Of a stretch of DNA of 64,000 bases, positions 25,175-33,756 are shown piece after piece (within the stretch, counting starts at the first letter, position 1; each line of letters begins with the position of its first letter). The stretch spans positions 2,790,001 to 2,854,000 of the forward strand of contig LR134136.1 in NCBI GenBank assembly GCA_900635495.1, in the 5' to 3' direction. Made by a program: the position numbers and the translations under genes. The notes beneath the pieces were generated by a model that had not been told where the DNA came from, did no database searches, and saw nothing but the letters and a program-made list of their open reading frames with translations. This stretch comes from Atlantibacter hermannii (lineage in GTDB: Bacteria > Pseudomonadota > Gammaproteobacteria > Enterobacterales > Enterobacteriaceae).

Positions 25175-26707
25175 ATGGCTATTATTGATTCCGAAACAAG
25201 GGATTCCCGTCGCCTGAGCGATGGGCCAGACTGGACGTTCGATTTGCTGGATATCTATCTGGCTGAAATCGATAGAGTGGCGAAGCTGTACCGGCTCGAC
25301 ACCTACCCGCATCAAATTGAAGTCATCACCTCTGAACAGATGATGGACGCCTACTCCAGCATCGGGATGCCGATTAACTATCCCCACTGGTCGTTTGGTA
25401 AAAAGTTTATCGAGACCGAAAGGCTCTACAAGCACGGCCAGCAGGGTTTGGCGTATGAAATCGTTATTAACTCCAACCCGTGTATCGCCTATTTAATGGA
25501 AGAGAACACCATTACCATGCAGGCGCTGGTGATGGCGCATGCCTGTTATGGCCATAACTCTTTCTTCAAAAATAATTACCTGTTCCGTAGCTGGACCGAC
25601 GCCAGTTCGATAGTCGATTATCTGATCTTCGCCCGCGGTTATATCACTGAATGCGAAGAGCGCTACGGCGTGGATGAAGTGGAAAAACTGCTCGATTCGT
25701 GCCATGCGCTGATGAATTACGGCGTCGATCGCTATAAACGCCCGCAGAAGATTTCATTGCAGGAAGAGAAAGCGCGTCAAAAGAGCCGCGAAGAGTATCT
25801 GCAAAGCCAGGTGAATATGCTGTGGCGCACCCTGCCTAAGCGTGAAGAAGAAAAAGCGGTGCAGGCCGAGCGGCGATATCCTTCTGAGCCTCAGGAAAAC
25901 CTGTTGTACTTTATGGAGAAAAACGCGCCGCTGCTGGAGCCGTGGCAGCGTGAGATCCTGCGTATCGTGCGTAAGGTAAGCCAGTATTTCTATCCGCAGA
26001 AACAGACGCAGGTCATGAACGAGGGCTGGGCGACATTCTGGCACTACACCATCCTTAATCATCTTTACGATGAAGGAAAAGTGACCGAGCGGTTTATGCT
26101 GGAGTTTCTGCACAGCCACACCAACGTGGTGTTTCAGCCGCCTTACAACAGCCCGTGGTATAACGGCATCAACCCGTATGCGCTGGGCTTTGCGATGTTC
26201 CAGGACATTAAGCGGATCTGTCAGTCACCGACGGAAGAAGATAAATACTGGTTCCCGGACATCGCTGGCGCTGACTGGCTGGACACCCTGCACTTCGCCA
26301 TGCGGGATTTCAAGGACGAGAGTTTTATCAGCCAGTTCCTGTCGCCGAAAGTGATGCGCGATTTCCGGCTGTTTACCGTGCTTGATGACGATCGCAATAA
26401 TTATCTCGAGATTTCGGCAATCCATAATGAAGAAGGCTATCGCGAGATCCGCAGTAAGCTCTCTTCGCAGTACAACTTAAGTAACCTTGAGCCCAATATT
26501 CAGGTGTGGAATGTGGATTTACGTGGCGATCGTTCGTTAACGTTGCGTTATATCCCACATAACCGTGCGCCGCTGGATAAAGGCCGTCGTGAAGTGTTAA
26601 AGCATGTGCATCGCCTGTGGGGGTTTGATGTGACGCTTGAACAGCAGAACGAAGACGGCAGCGTTGAGCTGCTTGAGCGTTGCCCGCCGCGTATGAATAC
26701 GTTGTAA
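25175..26707 (+). CDS. ycgB: SpoVR-family protein YcgB
   Basis: A 510-residue protein of the SpoVR family, nearly identical in length and sequence to E. coli YcgB. It has no signal peptide and no membrane segment. The family is RpoS-linked in enterobacteria and is needed for spore cortex formation in Bacillus, but the biochemical activity is not established here. ATG at 25175 (MAIIDSETRDSRRLSDGPDW) matches the E. coli start; an in-frame ATG at 25064 would add 37 unrelated residues. In E. coli it is next to dadA as here. Confidence 0.93.
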   Translation: MAIIDSETRDSRRLSDGPDWTFDLLDIYLAEIDRVAKLYRLDTYPHQIEVITSEQMMDAYSSIGMPINYPHWSFGKKFIETERLYKHGQQGLAYEIVINSNPCIAYLMEENTITMQALVMAHACYGHNSFFKNNYLFRSWTDASSIVDYLIFARGYITECEERYGVDEVEKLLDSCHALMNYGVDRYKRPQKISLQEEKARQKSREEYLQSQVNMLWRTLPKREEEKAVQAERRYPSEPQENLLYFMEKNAPLLEPWQREILRIVRKVSQYFYPQKQTQVMNEGWATFWHYTILNHLYDEGKVTERFMLEFLHSHTNVVFQPPYNSPWYNGINPYALGFAMFQDIKRICQSPTEEDKYWFPDIAGADWLDTLHFAMRDFKDESFISQFLSPKVMRDFRLFTVLDDDRNNYLEISAIHNEEGYREIRSKLSSQYNLSNLEPNIQVWNVDLRGDRSLTLRYIPHNRAPLDKGRREVLKHVHRLWGFDVTLEQQNEDGSVELLERCPPRMNTL

Positions 26708-26723
26708 AATTACCTTTCCAGCA

Positions 26724-26759
26724 CGCCTGGCCCTGAATATTTTCAGCGCCAGGCGTTTT
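26724..26759 (+). terminator. Terminator of ycgB
   Basis: CGCCTGG and CCAGGCG flank an inner CTGA/TCAG pair, followed by TTTTA, 17 bases after the stop codon. Confidence 0.75.
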
Positions 26760-27063
26760 ATATTGCTCCCTCTCGGCCTTGTAACTTCTGGTTATCACAG
26801 CCCTTTTTCCCTACGCGCTTTCTCATAGGCCATGCCTATCTCAACGATAGGTGAAACTTTGTAAATATATTTCAGGCGCTAGCTACGCTTTTCTGCATCA
26901 CATGGACTATTTGAACGCTAATGATTAGCCCTGACACAAGTTTACAGAGGAGAGTTTCTCGCCAGGAAGACGAAACATAACCTTTTTCGATTTGAGCATT
27001 GCAACACGCATAAACAGGAGTGTGTAAACCACCATCTGGCTACACCTGCAGAAGGAAAATAAT
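26760..27063 (+). other. Non-coding leader before the small membrane protein gene
   Basis: This stretch carries two overlapping hairpins that cannot form together: ATAGGC-CAT-GCCTAT (26825-26839) and CCTATC-TCAAC-GATAGG (26835-26851). I see no supported gene in it. It may be the promoter and 5' leader of the gene at 27064. Confidence 0.4.
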
Positions 27064-27213
27064 ATGATTTTGCTATTACCCTTACTGAAAGTGCTAATAG
27101 TGATAACAGTGTTGTGCGGGCTTTGGGTGTTATTGGGCGGTACGGTACTTTTCGCCTTTGTGTCGGTGCTTATCACCGGCTTATTGTTAGTGAGACCCCA
27201 TTTTATTATTTAG
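27064..27213 (+). CDS. Small membrane protein of unknown function (49 residues)
   Basis: The reading frame starts ATG at 27064, with AGAAGGA 8 bases upstream, and encodes MILLLPLLKVLIVITVLCGL followed by a second hydrophobic stretch and a short RPHFII tail. It would span the membrane once or twice. I do not recognise it. Support for a real gene: a good ribosome site, two hydrophobic segments and an ideal terminator starting 2 bases after the stop codon. It is absent from the corresponding place in E. coli K-12 as I recall it. Confidence 0.6.
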   Translation: MILLLPLLKVLIVITVLCGLWVLLGGTVLFAFVSVLITGLLLVRPHFII

Positions 27214-27214
27214 G

Positions 27215-27236
27215 CCCAACGGGTGTTGGGTTTTTT
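27215..27236 (+). terminator. Terminator of the small membrane protein gene
   Basis: CCCAAC GGGT GTTGGG followed by six T, immediately after the stop codon at 27211-27213. Confidence 0.88.
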
Positions 27237-27257
27237 GGCGTTGCCGGCGTTTGATGG

Positions 27258-27280
27258 GGCCCCCGAATGGGGGCCTTTTT
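27258..27280 (+). terminator. Second strong terminator-like hairpin at the edge of repeat copy C
   Basis: GGCCCCC GAAT GGGGGCC followed by TTTTT. It backs up the terminator at 27215-27236 and insulates the repeat from upstream transcription. Confidence 0.75.
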
Positions 27281-27282
27281 CA

Positions 27283-28352
27283 TGGGGCGCTTTGGAAGCG
27301 GGGCCTTGTTTGTTGGTGGAAGGGTTCTGTTCGCCAGGCGGCTGGCGGGGCCTTTCGGGCGGTGGAAGGGTTCCGTTCGCTCGGGCAGCGGGGCCTTGTG
27401 TAGGGTGGAAGGGTTCCGTTCGCTCGCACTCTTTTCATCCATGGGACCGCATTGACGGCGAACGTGTCAGGGGCGCTCCCCGCCGCGCCCCCGACACCCC
27501 CGGCTCCGGCCAACAAAACCGCCGCTGCGCGGTTCCCTCGCCTCCGTTTCCTCGCTTCAGGTCGGTCGTTGATGCTACATCCTGTAGCTCACGACCTCAG
27601 GCCCGCGTCCATGCGGGCCTGACCTGGCTCGTCAATTCCCGCTCGGCGATTTTGATGCCGGACCCTCCCCCAACTTTGAATCTTTTATGTTTTACAGAGC
27701 GATTATTGTCTCTGTGAGTTAACGCCCCAACTTCACGATTTTTTTTAATAAACGCCATTTGTCGCAGTGAGTATTTCTCATACTCATAACGATATTTTGT
27801 TTTTCCATTAATCACCTGAAAGTACCGCGGGGGTGTTGGACCCCATCGCCCTCGCCGAGGCGTTCGCGGGAGGCCGGGGCAAGCCCGCAGGGATGCGGCT
27901 TGAGGGCGAGAAAGGCAGGAAGCCGTATCTCGCCCGACCCGAAAGCCGGACGCGGATAAGCCGAGGGGACCGCGAAGCGGCGAGGGTGGCAGGGGGAGCC
28001 GGGGGTGTTGGGGGCGCGGCGGCGAGCGCCCCCAACCCGGTCGCGTTCGCCGGTGACTATTGATGAGCACCGCTGCCCGAAGCGAACGGAACGATTCCAC
28101 CCTACAAAAGAGCCCCCGCAGCCCGAAGCGAACGGAATAACTCCACCCTACACAAAAAGGCCCCCGCAGCCCGAAGCGAACGGAACCATTCCACCCTACA
28201 CAAAAAGGCCCCCGCTGCCCGAAGCGAACGGAACCATTCCACCCTACACACAAAGGCCCCGCTGCCCGAAGCGACCCGAACCATTCCACAAAACACAAAA
28301 AGGGCCCCGCTGCCAAAGCGAACAAAACAACTCCCCCAAAGCCCCCGCCTGC
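27283..28352 (+). repeat. Composite intergenic repeat, copy C
   Basis: This copy has the same order as copy B: degraded units (about 27283-27430), beta arm (about 27450-27665), AT-rich centre (about 27665-27825), inverted alpha arm (about 27826-28062) and a long unit array to 28352. Beta hairpins lie at about 27563-27622 and alpha hairpins at 27880-27902 and 27904-27935. The alpha hairpin at 27880 uses a different stem (CAAGCCCGCA with TGCGGCTTG) from copies A and B yet still pairs. It sits between the small membrane protein gene and ycfJ, which converge. Confidence 0.88.
28075..28352. repeat. Tandem array of 47-48 bp unit (right end of copy C)
   Basis: Five to six units, each with GAAGCGAACGGAAC, a short gap, TTCCACCCTACAC and AAAAAGGCCCC. 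The middle units are almost identical and the outer ones have decayed. This is the longest array in the window. Confidence 0.85.
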
Positions 28353-28361
28353 AAGGCGAAA

Positions 28362-28394
28362 AAAAAAGCCCCTCCGCCTGAGCGCCGGAGAGGC
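28362..28394 (-). terminator. Terminator of ycfJ
   Basis: On the minus strand GCCTCTCCG pairs with CGGAGGGGC (one wobble) and is followed by a run of T. It lies 22 bases after the ycfJ stop. Confidence 0.75.
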
Positions 28395-28415
28395 CAATCA
28401 CCACATAACTCTTTT

Positions 28416-28957
28416 TTACGCGTTGTTATTCAAAACCAACTGACCCTTGCTATCCAGCGGGATCGTCTCGCCAGGCTGTTTATCCATGCGGATTTTGCCC
28501 TGCTGGTCGCCGATTTTATACGTCACGTCATAGCCGATCATTTTCTCGGACTTGTCATACACCGTTTTGCAACGCTGCTGCGTCGTTGGTGTAGGTATCA
28601 CGGTCCTGCATCGCGCCCTGGATCTGGTGACCGGCGTATCCGCCGCCCAGCGCGCCTGCAACGGTTGCGATATCTTTACCGCGTCCGCCGCCAAACTGAT
28701 GGCCGATAACCCCGCCCGCAACAGCACCCAGCACTGAACCGGCGATACGGTTTTCATCCTGCACCGGACGACGATGCGTCACCGTCACGTTGCGACACTC
28801 TTTACGCGGCGTTTTTTACCGTTTCCTTGATCGGCATGGCGGAAACCACTTGCGCGTATTTTGGTGATGAGTCGAATACATTCAGGCTGGCGACCGCAGC
28901 CACACCCAGTGCGGCTGCTACGCCAATCCCTATACCCGCTAACATTGATTTGTTCAC
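28416..28957 (-). CDS. ycfJ: Glycine-zipper protein YcfJ (two frameshifts in this sequence)
   Basis: The corrected protein has 179 residues, equal to E. coli YcfJ: a membrane segment at the N-terminus (VNKSMLAGIGIGVAAALGVA), a 17-kDa-antigen-type glycine zipper (SVLGAVAGGVIGHQFGGGRG) and a C-terminal domain (YDKSEKMIGYDVTYKIG). The start is GTG at 28957, 7 bases after AGGAGG. One A is extra in the run at 28812-28817 and one base near 28584; removing both restores KETVKTPRKECRNV and YTNTQQRCKTVYD. In E. coli it is linked to biofilm control; its molecular role is unclear. Confidence 0.85.
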
Positions 28958-29114
28958 AGGACATCCTCCTGGCTGGTGTGATTCATAGCAATTCTGCAAG
29001 CAAATGTAAGGACGGGACATCAGACGAAGGATCAAAAGCGAGGCGTTTTTGGCAAAAAGACGGGGTTTCAGAGCAGTCTGAGGTTGTGAAAGGCGAAAAG
29101 CCTGTTTTGTACTG

Positions 29115-29140
29115 AAAACCCCTCCTGTTTTCAGGAGGGG
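29115..29140 (-). terminator. Terminator of ndh
   Basis: On the minus strand CCCCTCCTG AAAA CAGGAGGGG followed by TTTT, 8 bases after the ndh stop codon. Confidence 0.85.
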
Positions 29141-29148
29141 CCGCAGGA

Positions 29149-30453
29149 TTAATGCAATTTAAGACGCGGGCGAATAACGCGGTTAATACTGCCCACCAGC
29201 ATCATCAGGCCGGTTTTCATGTAGCCATGCAGCGCGATTTGATGCATACGGTACAGCGAGATGTAAACGAAACGCGCAATGCGCCCTTCCACCATCATCG
29301 AACCGCGCATCAGGTTACCCATCAGGCTACCCACCGTGGAGTAGTTAGACAGCGACACCAGGGAACCGTGGTCTTTATAGACGTAATTCTTCAGCGGCTT
29401 GTTTTTGTACTGCGCCAGGATATTGTGCAGCGCGAGTGAAGCCATCTGATGCGCCGCCTGGGCGCGCGGCGGAACGAATCCCCCTTCCGGGCGTGCGCAG
29501 GATGCACAGTCGCCAATGGCGTAAATATCGGCGTCACGTGTGGTTTGCAGCGTCGGCTCTACTACCAGTTGGTTAATACGGTTGGTTTCCAGGCCGCCAA
29601 TCTCTTTCATAAAGTCCGGCGCTTTAATGCCTGCCGCCCAGACCATCAGATCCGCTTTAATAAACTCGCCGTCTTTGGTGTTCAGACCGGTTTCTTGCGC
29701 GCTGGTCACCATGGTATTCGTTAACACGCGCACGCCAAGTTTCGTCAGCTCGCTGTGAGCAGCGCTGGAAATACGCGGCGGCAGCGCCGGAAGGATCCGT
29801 TCGCCCGCTTCCACCAGCGTCACGTTCAGCGCTTCGTTGGTCAGCCCCTTGTAACCGTAGCTGTGCAACTGTTTCACCGCGTTATGCAGCTCCGCAGACA
29901 GCTCCACGCCCGTGGCACCGCCACCGACGATAGCGATATTCACTTTGCCGCTGGCGCCGAGGTTAGCGGAATATTTCAGGAACAGGTTAAGCATTTCCTG
30001 ATGGAAACGGCGCGCCTGATGCGGGTTATCCAGGAAAATACAGTGCTCTTTCACGCCCGGCGTATTGAAGTCGTTGGACGTACTGCCCAGCGCCATAACC
30101 AACGTGTCATACGCCAGTTTGCGCTCCGGCACCAACAGCTCGCCTTTCTCGTCACGCAGTTCAGCGAGGGTCAGCGTTTTGTTCTCGCGATTGATATCGA
30201 TAACCGAACCCAGCTGGAACTGGAAGTGATGGTTGCGCGCATGCGCCAGATAGCTCAGCGCGTCAACGCCTTCATCGAGGGAGCCGGTCGCCACTTCGTG
30301 CAGCAGCGGTTTCCACAGGTGGCTGTGATTACGATCCACCAGGGTAATTTTCGCTTTTTTACCGCGCCCTAACTTCTTGCCTAACTGCGTCGCCAGCTCA
30401 AGTCCGCCAGCACCCCCGCCGACAATCACAATCTTTTTCAATGGTGTAGTCAA
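29149..30453 (-). CDS. ndh: NADH dehydrogenase II (NDH-2)
   Basis: A 434-residue single-subunit NADH:ubiquinone oxidoreductase, the same length as in E. coli. It oxidises NADH without pumping protons and is bound to the inner face of the membrane. The FAD-binding fold begins KKIVIVGGGAGGLELATQLG, and the NADH fold is at about residues 172-200 (NIAIVGGGATGVELSAEL). The C-terminal amphipathic part provides membrane contact. An FNR box lies upstream, in line with its known repression without oxygen. Confidence 0.96.
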   Translation of the reverse strand: MTTPLKKIVIVGGGAGGLELATQLGKKLGRGKKAKITLVDRNHSHLWKPLLHEVATGSLDEGVDALSYLAHARNHHFQFQLGSVIDINRENKTLTLAELRDEKGELLVPERKLAYDTLVMALGSTSNDFNTPGVKEHCIFLDNPHQARRFHQEMLNLFLKYSANLGASGKVNIAIVGGGATGVELSAELHNAVKQLHSYGYKGLTNEALNVTLVEAGERILPALPPRISSAAHSELTKLGVRVLTNTMVTSAQETGLNTKDGEFIKADLMVWAAGIKAPDFMKEIGGLETNRINQLVVEPTLQTTRDADIYAIGDCASCARPEGGFVPPRAQAAHQMASLALHNILAQYKNKPLKNYVYKDHGSLVSLSNYSTVGSLMGNLMRGSMMVEGRIARFVYISLYRMHQIALHGYMKTGLMMLVGSINRVIRPRLKLH

Positions 30454-30587
30454 CGTGACCCCCTAAATTATTAACCAATTGTTAAGTAAAAGTTATTAAA
30501 ATAGCTTTTACTTAACAACGAGTTACCACGATTACTGCGACCTGTTGACCAAAGAATAACATGAACGGGTCAATGGTCATACCAAAT

Positions 30588-30601
30588 TTGATATGAATCA
30601 A
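30588..30601. promoter_or_regulatory. FNR box upstream of ndh
   Basis: TTGATATGAATCAA is a perfect match to TTGAT-N4-ATCAA. It lies 135 bases before the ndh start. In E. coli, FNR represses ndh from two upstream sites; I find only one clear site here. Confidence 0.75.
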
Positions 30602-30623
30602 ATTTTATGCCGAAATCTTCAAC

Positions 30624-30650
30624 AAAAAAGGGCCAGCACATGGCTGACCC
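30624..30650 (-). terminator. Terminator of ycfP
   Basis: On the minus strand GGGTCAGC CATGT GCTGGCCC followed by six T, 25 bases after the ycfP stop. Confidence 0.82.
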
Positions 30651-30674
30651 GATAACACACACGTGTTGTTCCCG

Positions 30675-31217
30675 TTATCCGAGGGTTTTAAACGCCTTGA
30701 TTCGCTGCAAATGGGGCGAGATATTTTTAAATTTGTGGCTCTGCTGCTCATCCCAGACAATTTCATAATAGGGCTGCAACACATCGGCTGAGCGCTGGTT
30801 ATCAAGCGCTTCGTCATTGCGTGAAAGCAGCACCAGACAGCGATCGCGGTTTTTCTCGCGAAAGTTTTCCACGCACTTGGTGGCAATGTCGCGATACTCT
30901 TCCGGGCGGTCGATTTTCCCTTCCATATTTTCATATGGGAACAGGTTAGGATTAAAGATGGCCTGACGGATATCGCAGAGAAAACCCACCCGTTCAGCCC
31001 AGTAGCCACCCAGCCCGACGCCGCAAATCAGCGGCCTGTCGTCTGCATTTAACTGTAGCATCTTGTCCACTTCGCGCAGCAGATGTTGCATATCATGTTT
31101 GGGATGCAGCGTGCTGTAACTGATGAGTCGCACATCGGGATCGATAAATTGCAGTTGCAGCACTTTTTCATGGTTACCCGGACTGTTTGAGTCAAAACCG
31201 TGTAAATAAATGATCAT
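30675..31217 (-). CDS. ycfP: Esterase-like protein YcfP (UPF0227)
   Basis: A 180-residue alpha/beta-hydrolase-like protein starting MIIYLHGFDSNSPGNHEKVL. It has the family GVGLGGYWAE stretch, where a nucleophile Ser would sit in true esterases, so activity is uncertain. The length equals E. coli YcfP; ATG at 31217 is chosen over a GTG two codons upstream. It is the last gene of the lpoB-thiK-nagZ-ycfP cluster, although each gene may have its own promoter. Confidence 0.9.
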   Translation of the reverse strand: MIIYLHGFDSNSPGNHEKVLQLQFIDPDVRLISYSTLHPKHDMQHLLREVDKMLQLNADDRPLICGVGLGGYWAERVGFLCDIRQAIFNPNLFPYENMEGKIDRPEEYRDIATKCVENFREKNRDRCLVLLSRNDEALDNQRSADVLQPYYEIVWDEQQSHKFKNISPHLQRIKAFKTLG

Positions 31218-31258
31218 TGTCACCTCTACCTGGCGCTTACCGATAAATATCCCGCAGA

Positions 31259-32282
31259 CTACAGCCCTGCTTTATGGGCCTGCCAGCGCTCATGCTGCGC
31301 TTCCAGCGCACGGTTCACCTGCTTCCAGCGCGGTGAAGCAAGCAGTTCGCTGCGCGAAAATGAACCTTTATGATACAAATGCGTAACACGTTCAGCATTG
31401 ATCGGCGACAGGTTATCTAACACGCTAACCGCACCTTCACGATTATTACAAACCAGGATCATATCGCAACCCGCGTCCAGCGAAGCCTGACCGCGTTCGG
31501 CATAGCTGCCCATAATCGCCGCGCCTTCCATCGACAGATCGTCGGAAAAGATCACGCCGTTAAAGCCCAGCTCGTCACGCAACACGGTTTTAAGCCAGTG
31601 CGGAGAACCGCTGGCCGGACGGCTGTCCACTTCCGGATAAATCACGTGGGCAGGCATGATGGCGTCAAGTTTGTTGTCGAGAATAAGGTTCTTAAAGATC
31701 GACATATCACGGGCACGGATCTCGGCTTCGCTACGCGGATCGCGGGGCGTCTCTTTATGGAGTCTTCCATTACCGAACCGTGGCCGGGAAATGTTTACCG
31801 GTGGTTTTCATTCCGGCGCTGTGCATCCCGTCGATAAACTGCGTCGCGACGCGCAGGGCAATTTCCGGATCCTCATGGAATGAACGTTCGCCAATGGCGG
31901 CCGCTGATATGGCCCACATCCAGCACCGGCGCGAAACTGATGTCGATATCCATCGCAATCATTTCACTCGCCATTAACCAACCGGCGTCAAATGCCAGTT
32001 TGCTGCCCTCTTCCTCGCCGAACAGTTCCACGAAAGATTGCGCGGCGGGCAAACGGGTAAAACCGTCGCGAAAACGCTGTACGCGTCCGCCTTCCTGATC
32101 GACCGCCACCAACAGACGATGGCGGGACGCCGCACGGATCTGCCGCACCAGTTCGCGCAACTGCACCGGTCATGATAGTTGCGGGTAAACAGAATCAACC
32201 CGCCCACCAGTGGATGGTTTAAAATCTCGCGTTCTTCAGCATCCAGCTCGAATCCCGCCACATCCAGCATTACTGGTCCCAC
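31259..32282 (-). CDS. nagZ: Beta-N-acetylhexosaminidase NagZ (four frameshifts in this sequence)
   Basis: The corrected protein has 341 residues, as in E. coli. NagZ removes N-acetylglucosamine from 1,6-anhydromuropeptides in the cytoplasm during wall recycling. The start is GTG at 32282 (MGPVMLDVAGFELDAEEREI), after GGAGG. Indels: a base missing near 32168, one extra near 31900, one missing near 31784 and one missing near 31759. Correcting them restores NYHDPVQLREL, HISAAIGERSF, KHFPGHGSV and EDSHKETP, including the catalytic KHFPGHG loop. Every break is at a short homopolymer or GC run, so I regard the gene as intact in the organism. Confidence 0.88.
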
Positions 32283-32294
32283 AACAACCTCCGG

Positions 32295-33119
32295 TTAGAT
32301 GTTCTCAAGCCTGTTCCAGGCTTCGTTAGCTAATGTCAAAAACTGCCGATCGCGCGTTTGCCGGTAATGGCGCTCATACCAGCCAGCCATTAACGCAAGT
32401 GTCCAGGGCCGCCACCGCGCCACCTGGACGCGCAATTGGTGAGGATCAAGCGCGGCAAGATGCGCATAGTGGCGCACCAGGCTCGCTCGTTCGTCTTCAT
32501 CCATACTGGCGGCGGCGATTTCCAGCGCCACATCTCCGTCGCCCGCATATTCCCAGTCGATCAGCCGTAGCGAGTCCGCGCTGCGCACAATGTTGCCGGC
32601 ATGGAGATCCATATGCAGCGGCGCCAGGCGTAGCGGTTGCGGTTCACCCTGCGCGCTTAAGCGTCGCAGCGTTCGCAACCACAAGGGCGTGCGTCGGTCA
32701 GGATCGCTGTGTTGCCAGTAACTCATCAGGAGCGGCAGTAGCGAAATACGCCAGCCAAAACGTTGCTGGTGATGCAAAGTATACAGCAGGCCAGCCAGCG
32801 CTGAAGCGTCCGGCAGTGCTGGCGTCACGTCGCCGGGTATAAATTCAGTGATTAACCATCCATACCCGAGTGCATACGGACGCGGCCCCAGGCCCGGCGT
32901 CAGGCGCTTCAGCGCGCGATAATGACGCGACAAACTGACGCCCGCCTGCAGCGTCCCGCTGTCGCGACGGGCGACCAGCGGAATACCGGCCCACTCAAGA
33001 CGCAGGCTGTGTCCGCTGGAACCGGGAAGCAGAGAAAGAGAACCGGCGGCCTTAGCCGCCGGAAATCTGGAATGAAGTAATGCGGTTAACGCCGCATTAC
33101 TGGGTTTGGGATACTGCAC
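32295..33119 (-). CDS. thiK: Thiamine kinase
   Basis: A 274-residue kinase of the aminoglycoside-phosphotransferase fold that phosphorylates salvaged thiamine. The catalytic loop LHMDLHAGNIV and the metal-binding LIDWEYAGDGD are present. It is the same length as E. coli ThiK. Its start overlaps the 3' end of lpoB by 23 bases, so the two are translated from one message. Confidence 0.93.
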   Translation of the reverse strand: MQYPKPSNAALTALLHSRFPAAKAAGSLSLLPGSSGHSLRLEWAGIPLVARRDSGTLQAGVSLSRHYRALKRLTPGLGPRPYALGYGWLITEFIPGDVTPALPDASALAGLLYTLHHQQRFGWRISLLPLLMSYWQHSDPDRRTPLWLRTLRRLSAQGEPQPLRLAPLHMDLHAGNIVRSADSLRLIDWEYAGDGDVALEIAAASMDEDERASLVRHYAHLAALDPHQLRVQVARWRPWTLALMAGWYERHYRQTRDRQFLTLANEAWNRLENI

Positions 33120-33744
33120 CTTTACCTGACCAGATAATTTCGCCGGTTTGCACCAGCATTAACTGCATTTGCAGGGTCGGCGAGCCGACGTTACCGCTCG
33201 CATTCGAATAGAGCACATAGTGAGCGCCGACGTTGCGTGCGATGCCAATCGCTTTGCTGCGCGTCCCTAAACTGTCCTGCGGTGAGAGGCCAAGCTGCTG
33301 TTTCGCCATTGAGAGCTGTTGCGCGGAAACCAGTGTGAAGGTGTTGTTATTAGCCAGCGCGTTGCGCAAGGCTTCCGTGGCTGGTCCGGTTTGCAGCGAA
33401 CCATTTGTGCGGTTGTTGACCGAATCCACCAGCAGCACGCTGCCCGCATTAACCCCGCCCGCCTGCAACATTTTGCCGACCATCGGTTGAATAGCACCGC
33501 TCCAGTCATACTGACGAACTTTAGGCTCCGGCGTGGTCGGCTCCTGATGCTCAATCGGGCCCGGCTGTGGCGGCACGGCTGGCACGGACGGCACCGTCGG
33601 TACCGGCTCTGTCGGTGGAACGGGCTGTTGCGGCGTCGGTTGCGCCTGATCGACCGGTGCCGGTTCTTGCTGACCCCGCATCACACACCCGGAAAGAATT
33701 AACGCTACTGTCGCCAGCAGCCAAAAACGAGGTTGTCCCCTCAT
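33097..33744 (-). CDS. lpoB: Penicillin-binding protein activator LpoB
   Basis: A 215-residue outer-membrane lipoprotein that reaches through the periplasm to switch on PBP1B. It has a lipobox LSGC, a long linker rich in Pro and Gln (about residues 25-75) and a globular LpoB domain (VLLVDSVNNRTNG, LGLSPQDSLGTRSKAIGIARNVGAHYV). ATG at 33744 follows AAGGGG at a normal distance. It is close in size to the E. coli protein (213 residues). Confidence 0.94.
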   Translation of the reverse strand: MRGQPRFWLLATVALILSGCVMRGQQEPAPVDQAQPTPQQPVPPTEPVPTVPSVPAVPPQPGPIEHQEPTTPEPKVRQYDWSGAIQPMVGKMLQAGGVNAGSVLLVDSVNNRTNGSLQTGPATEALRNALANNNTFTLVSAQQLSMAKQQLGLSPQDSLGTRSKAIGIARNVGAHYVLYSNASGNVGSPTLQMQLMLVQTGEIIWSGKGAVSQTQ

Positions 33745-33756
33745 TAATATCACCCC

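Noticed and set aside
28075..28352. CRISPR array
   Set aside because: The 47-48 bp units are contiguous, with no unique spacers and no cas genes nearby.
27597..28397. Open frame of 266 codons on the minus strand over repeat copy C
   Set aside because: It is open only because stop codons are rare in the GC-rich arms. The corresponding region of copy B is split in other frames, so it is not conserved as protein.
31259..32282. nagZ as a true pseudogene
   Set aside because: All four breaks are single bases in short runs, and correction restores the exact E. coli length and the catalytic loop. The same kind of break occurs in essential genes in this window.
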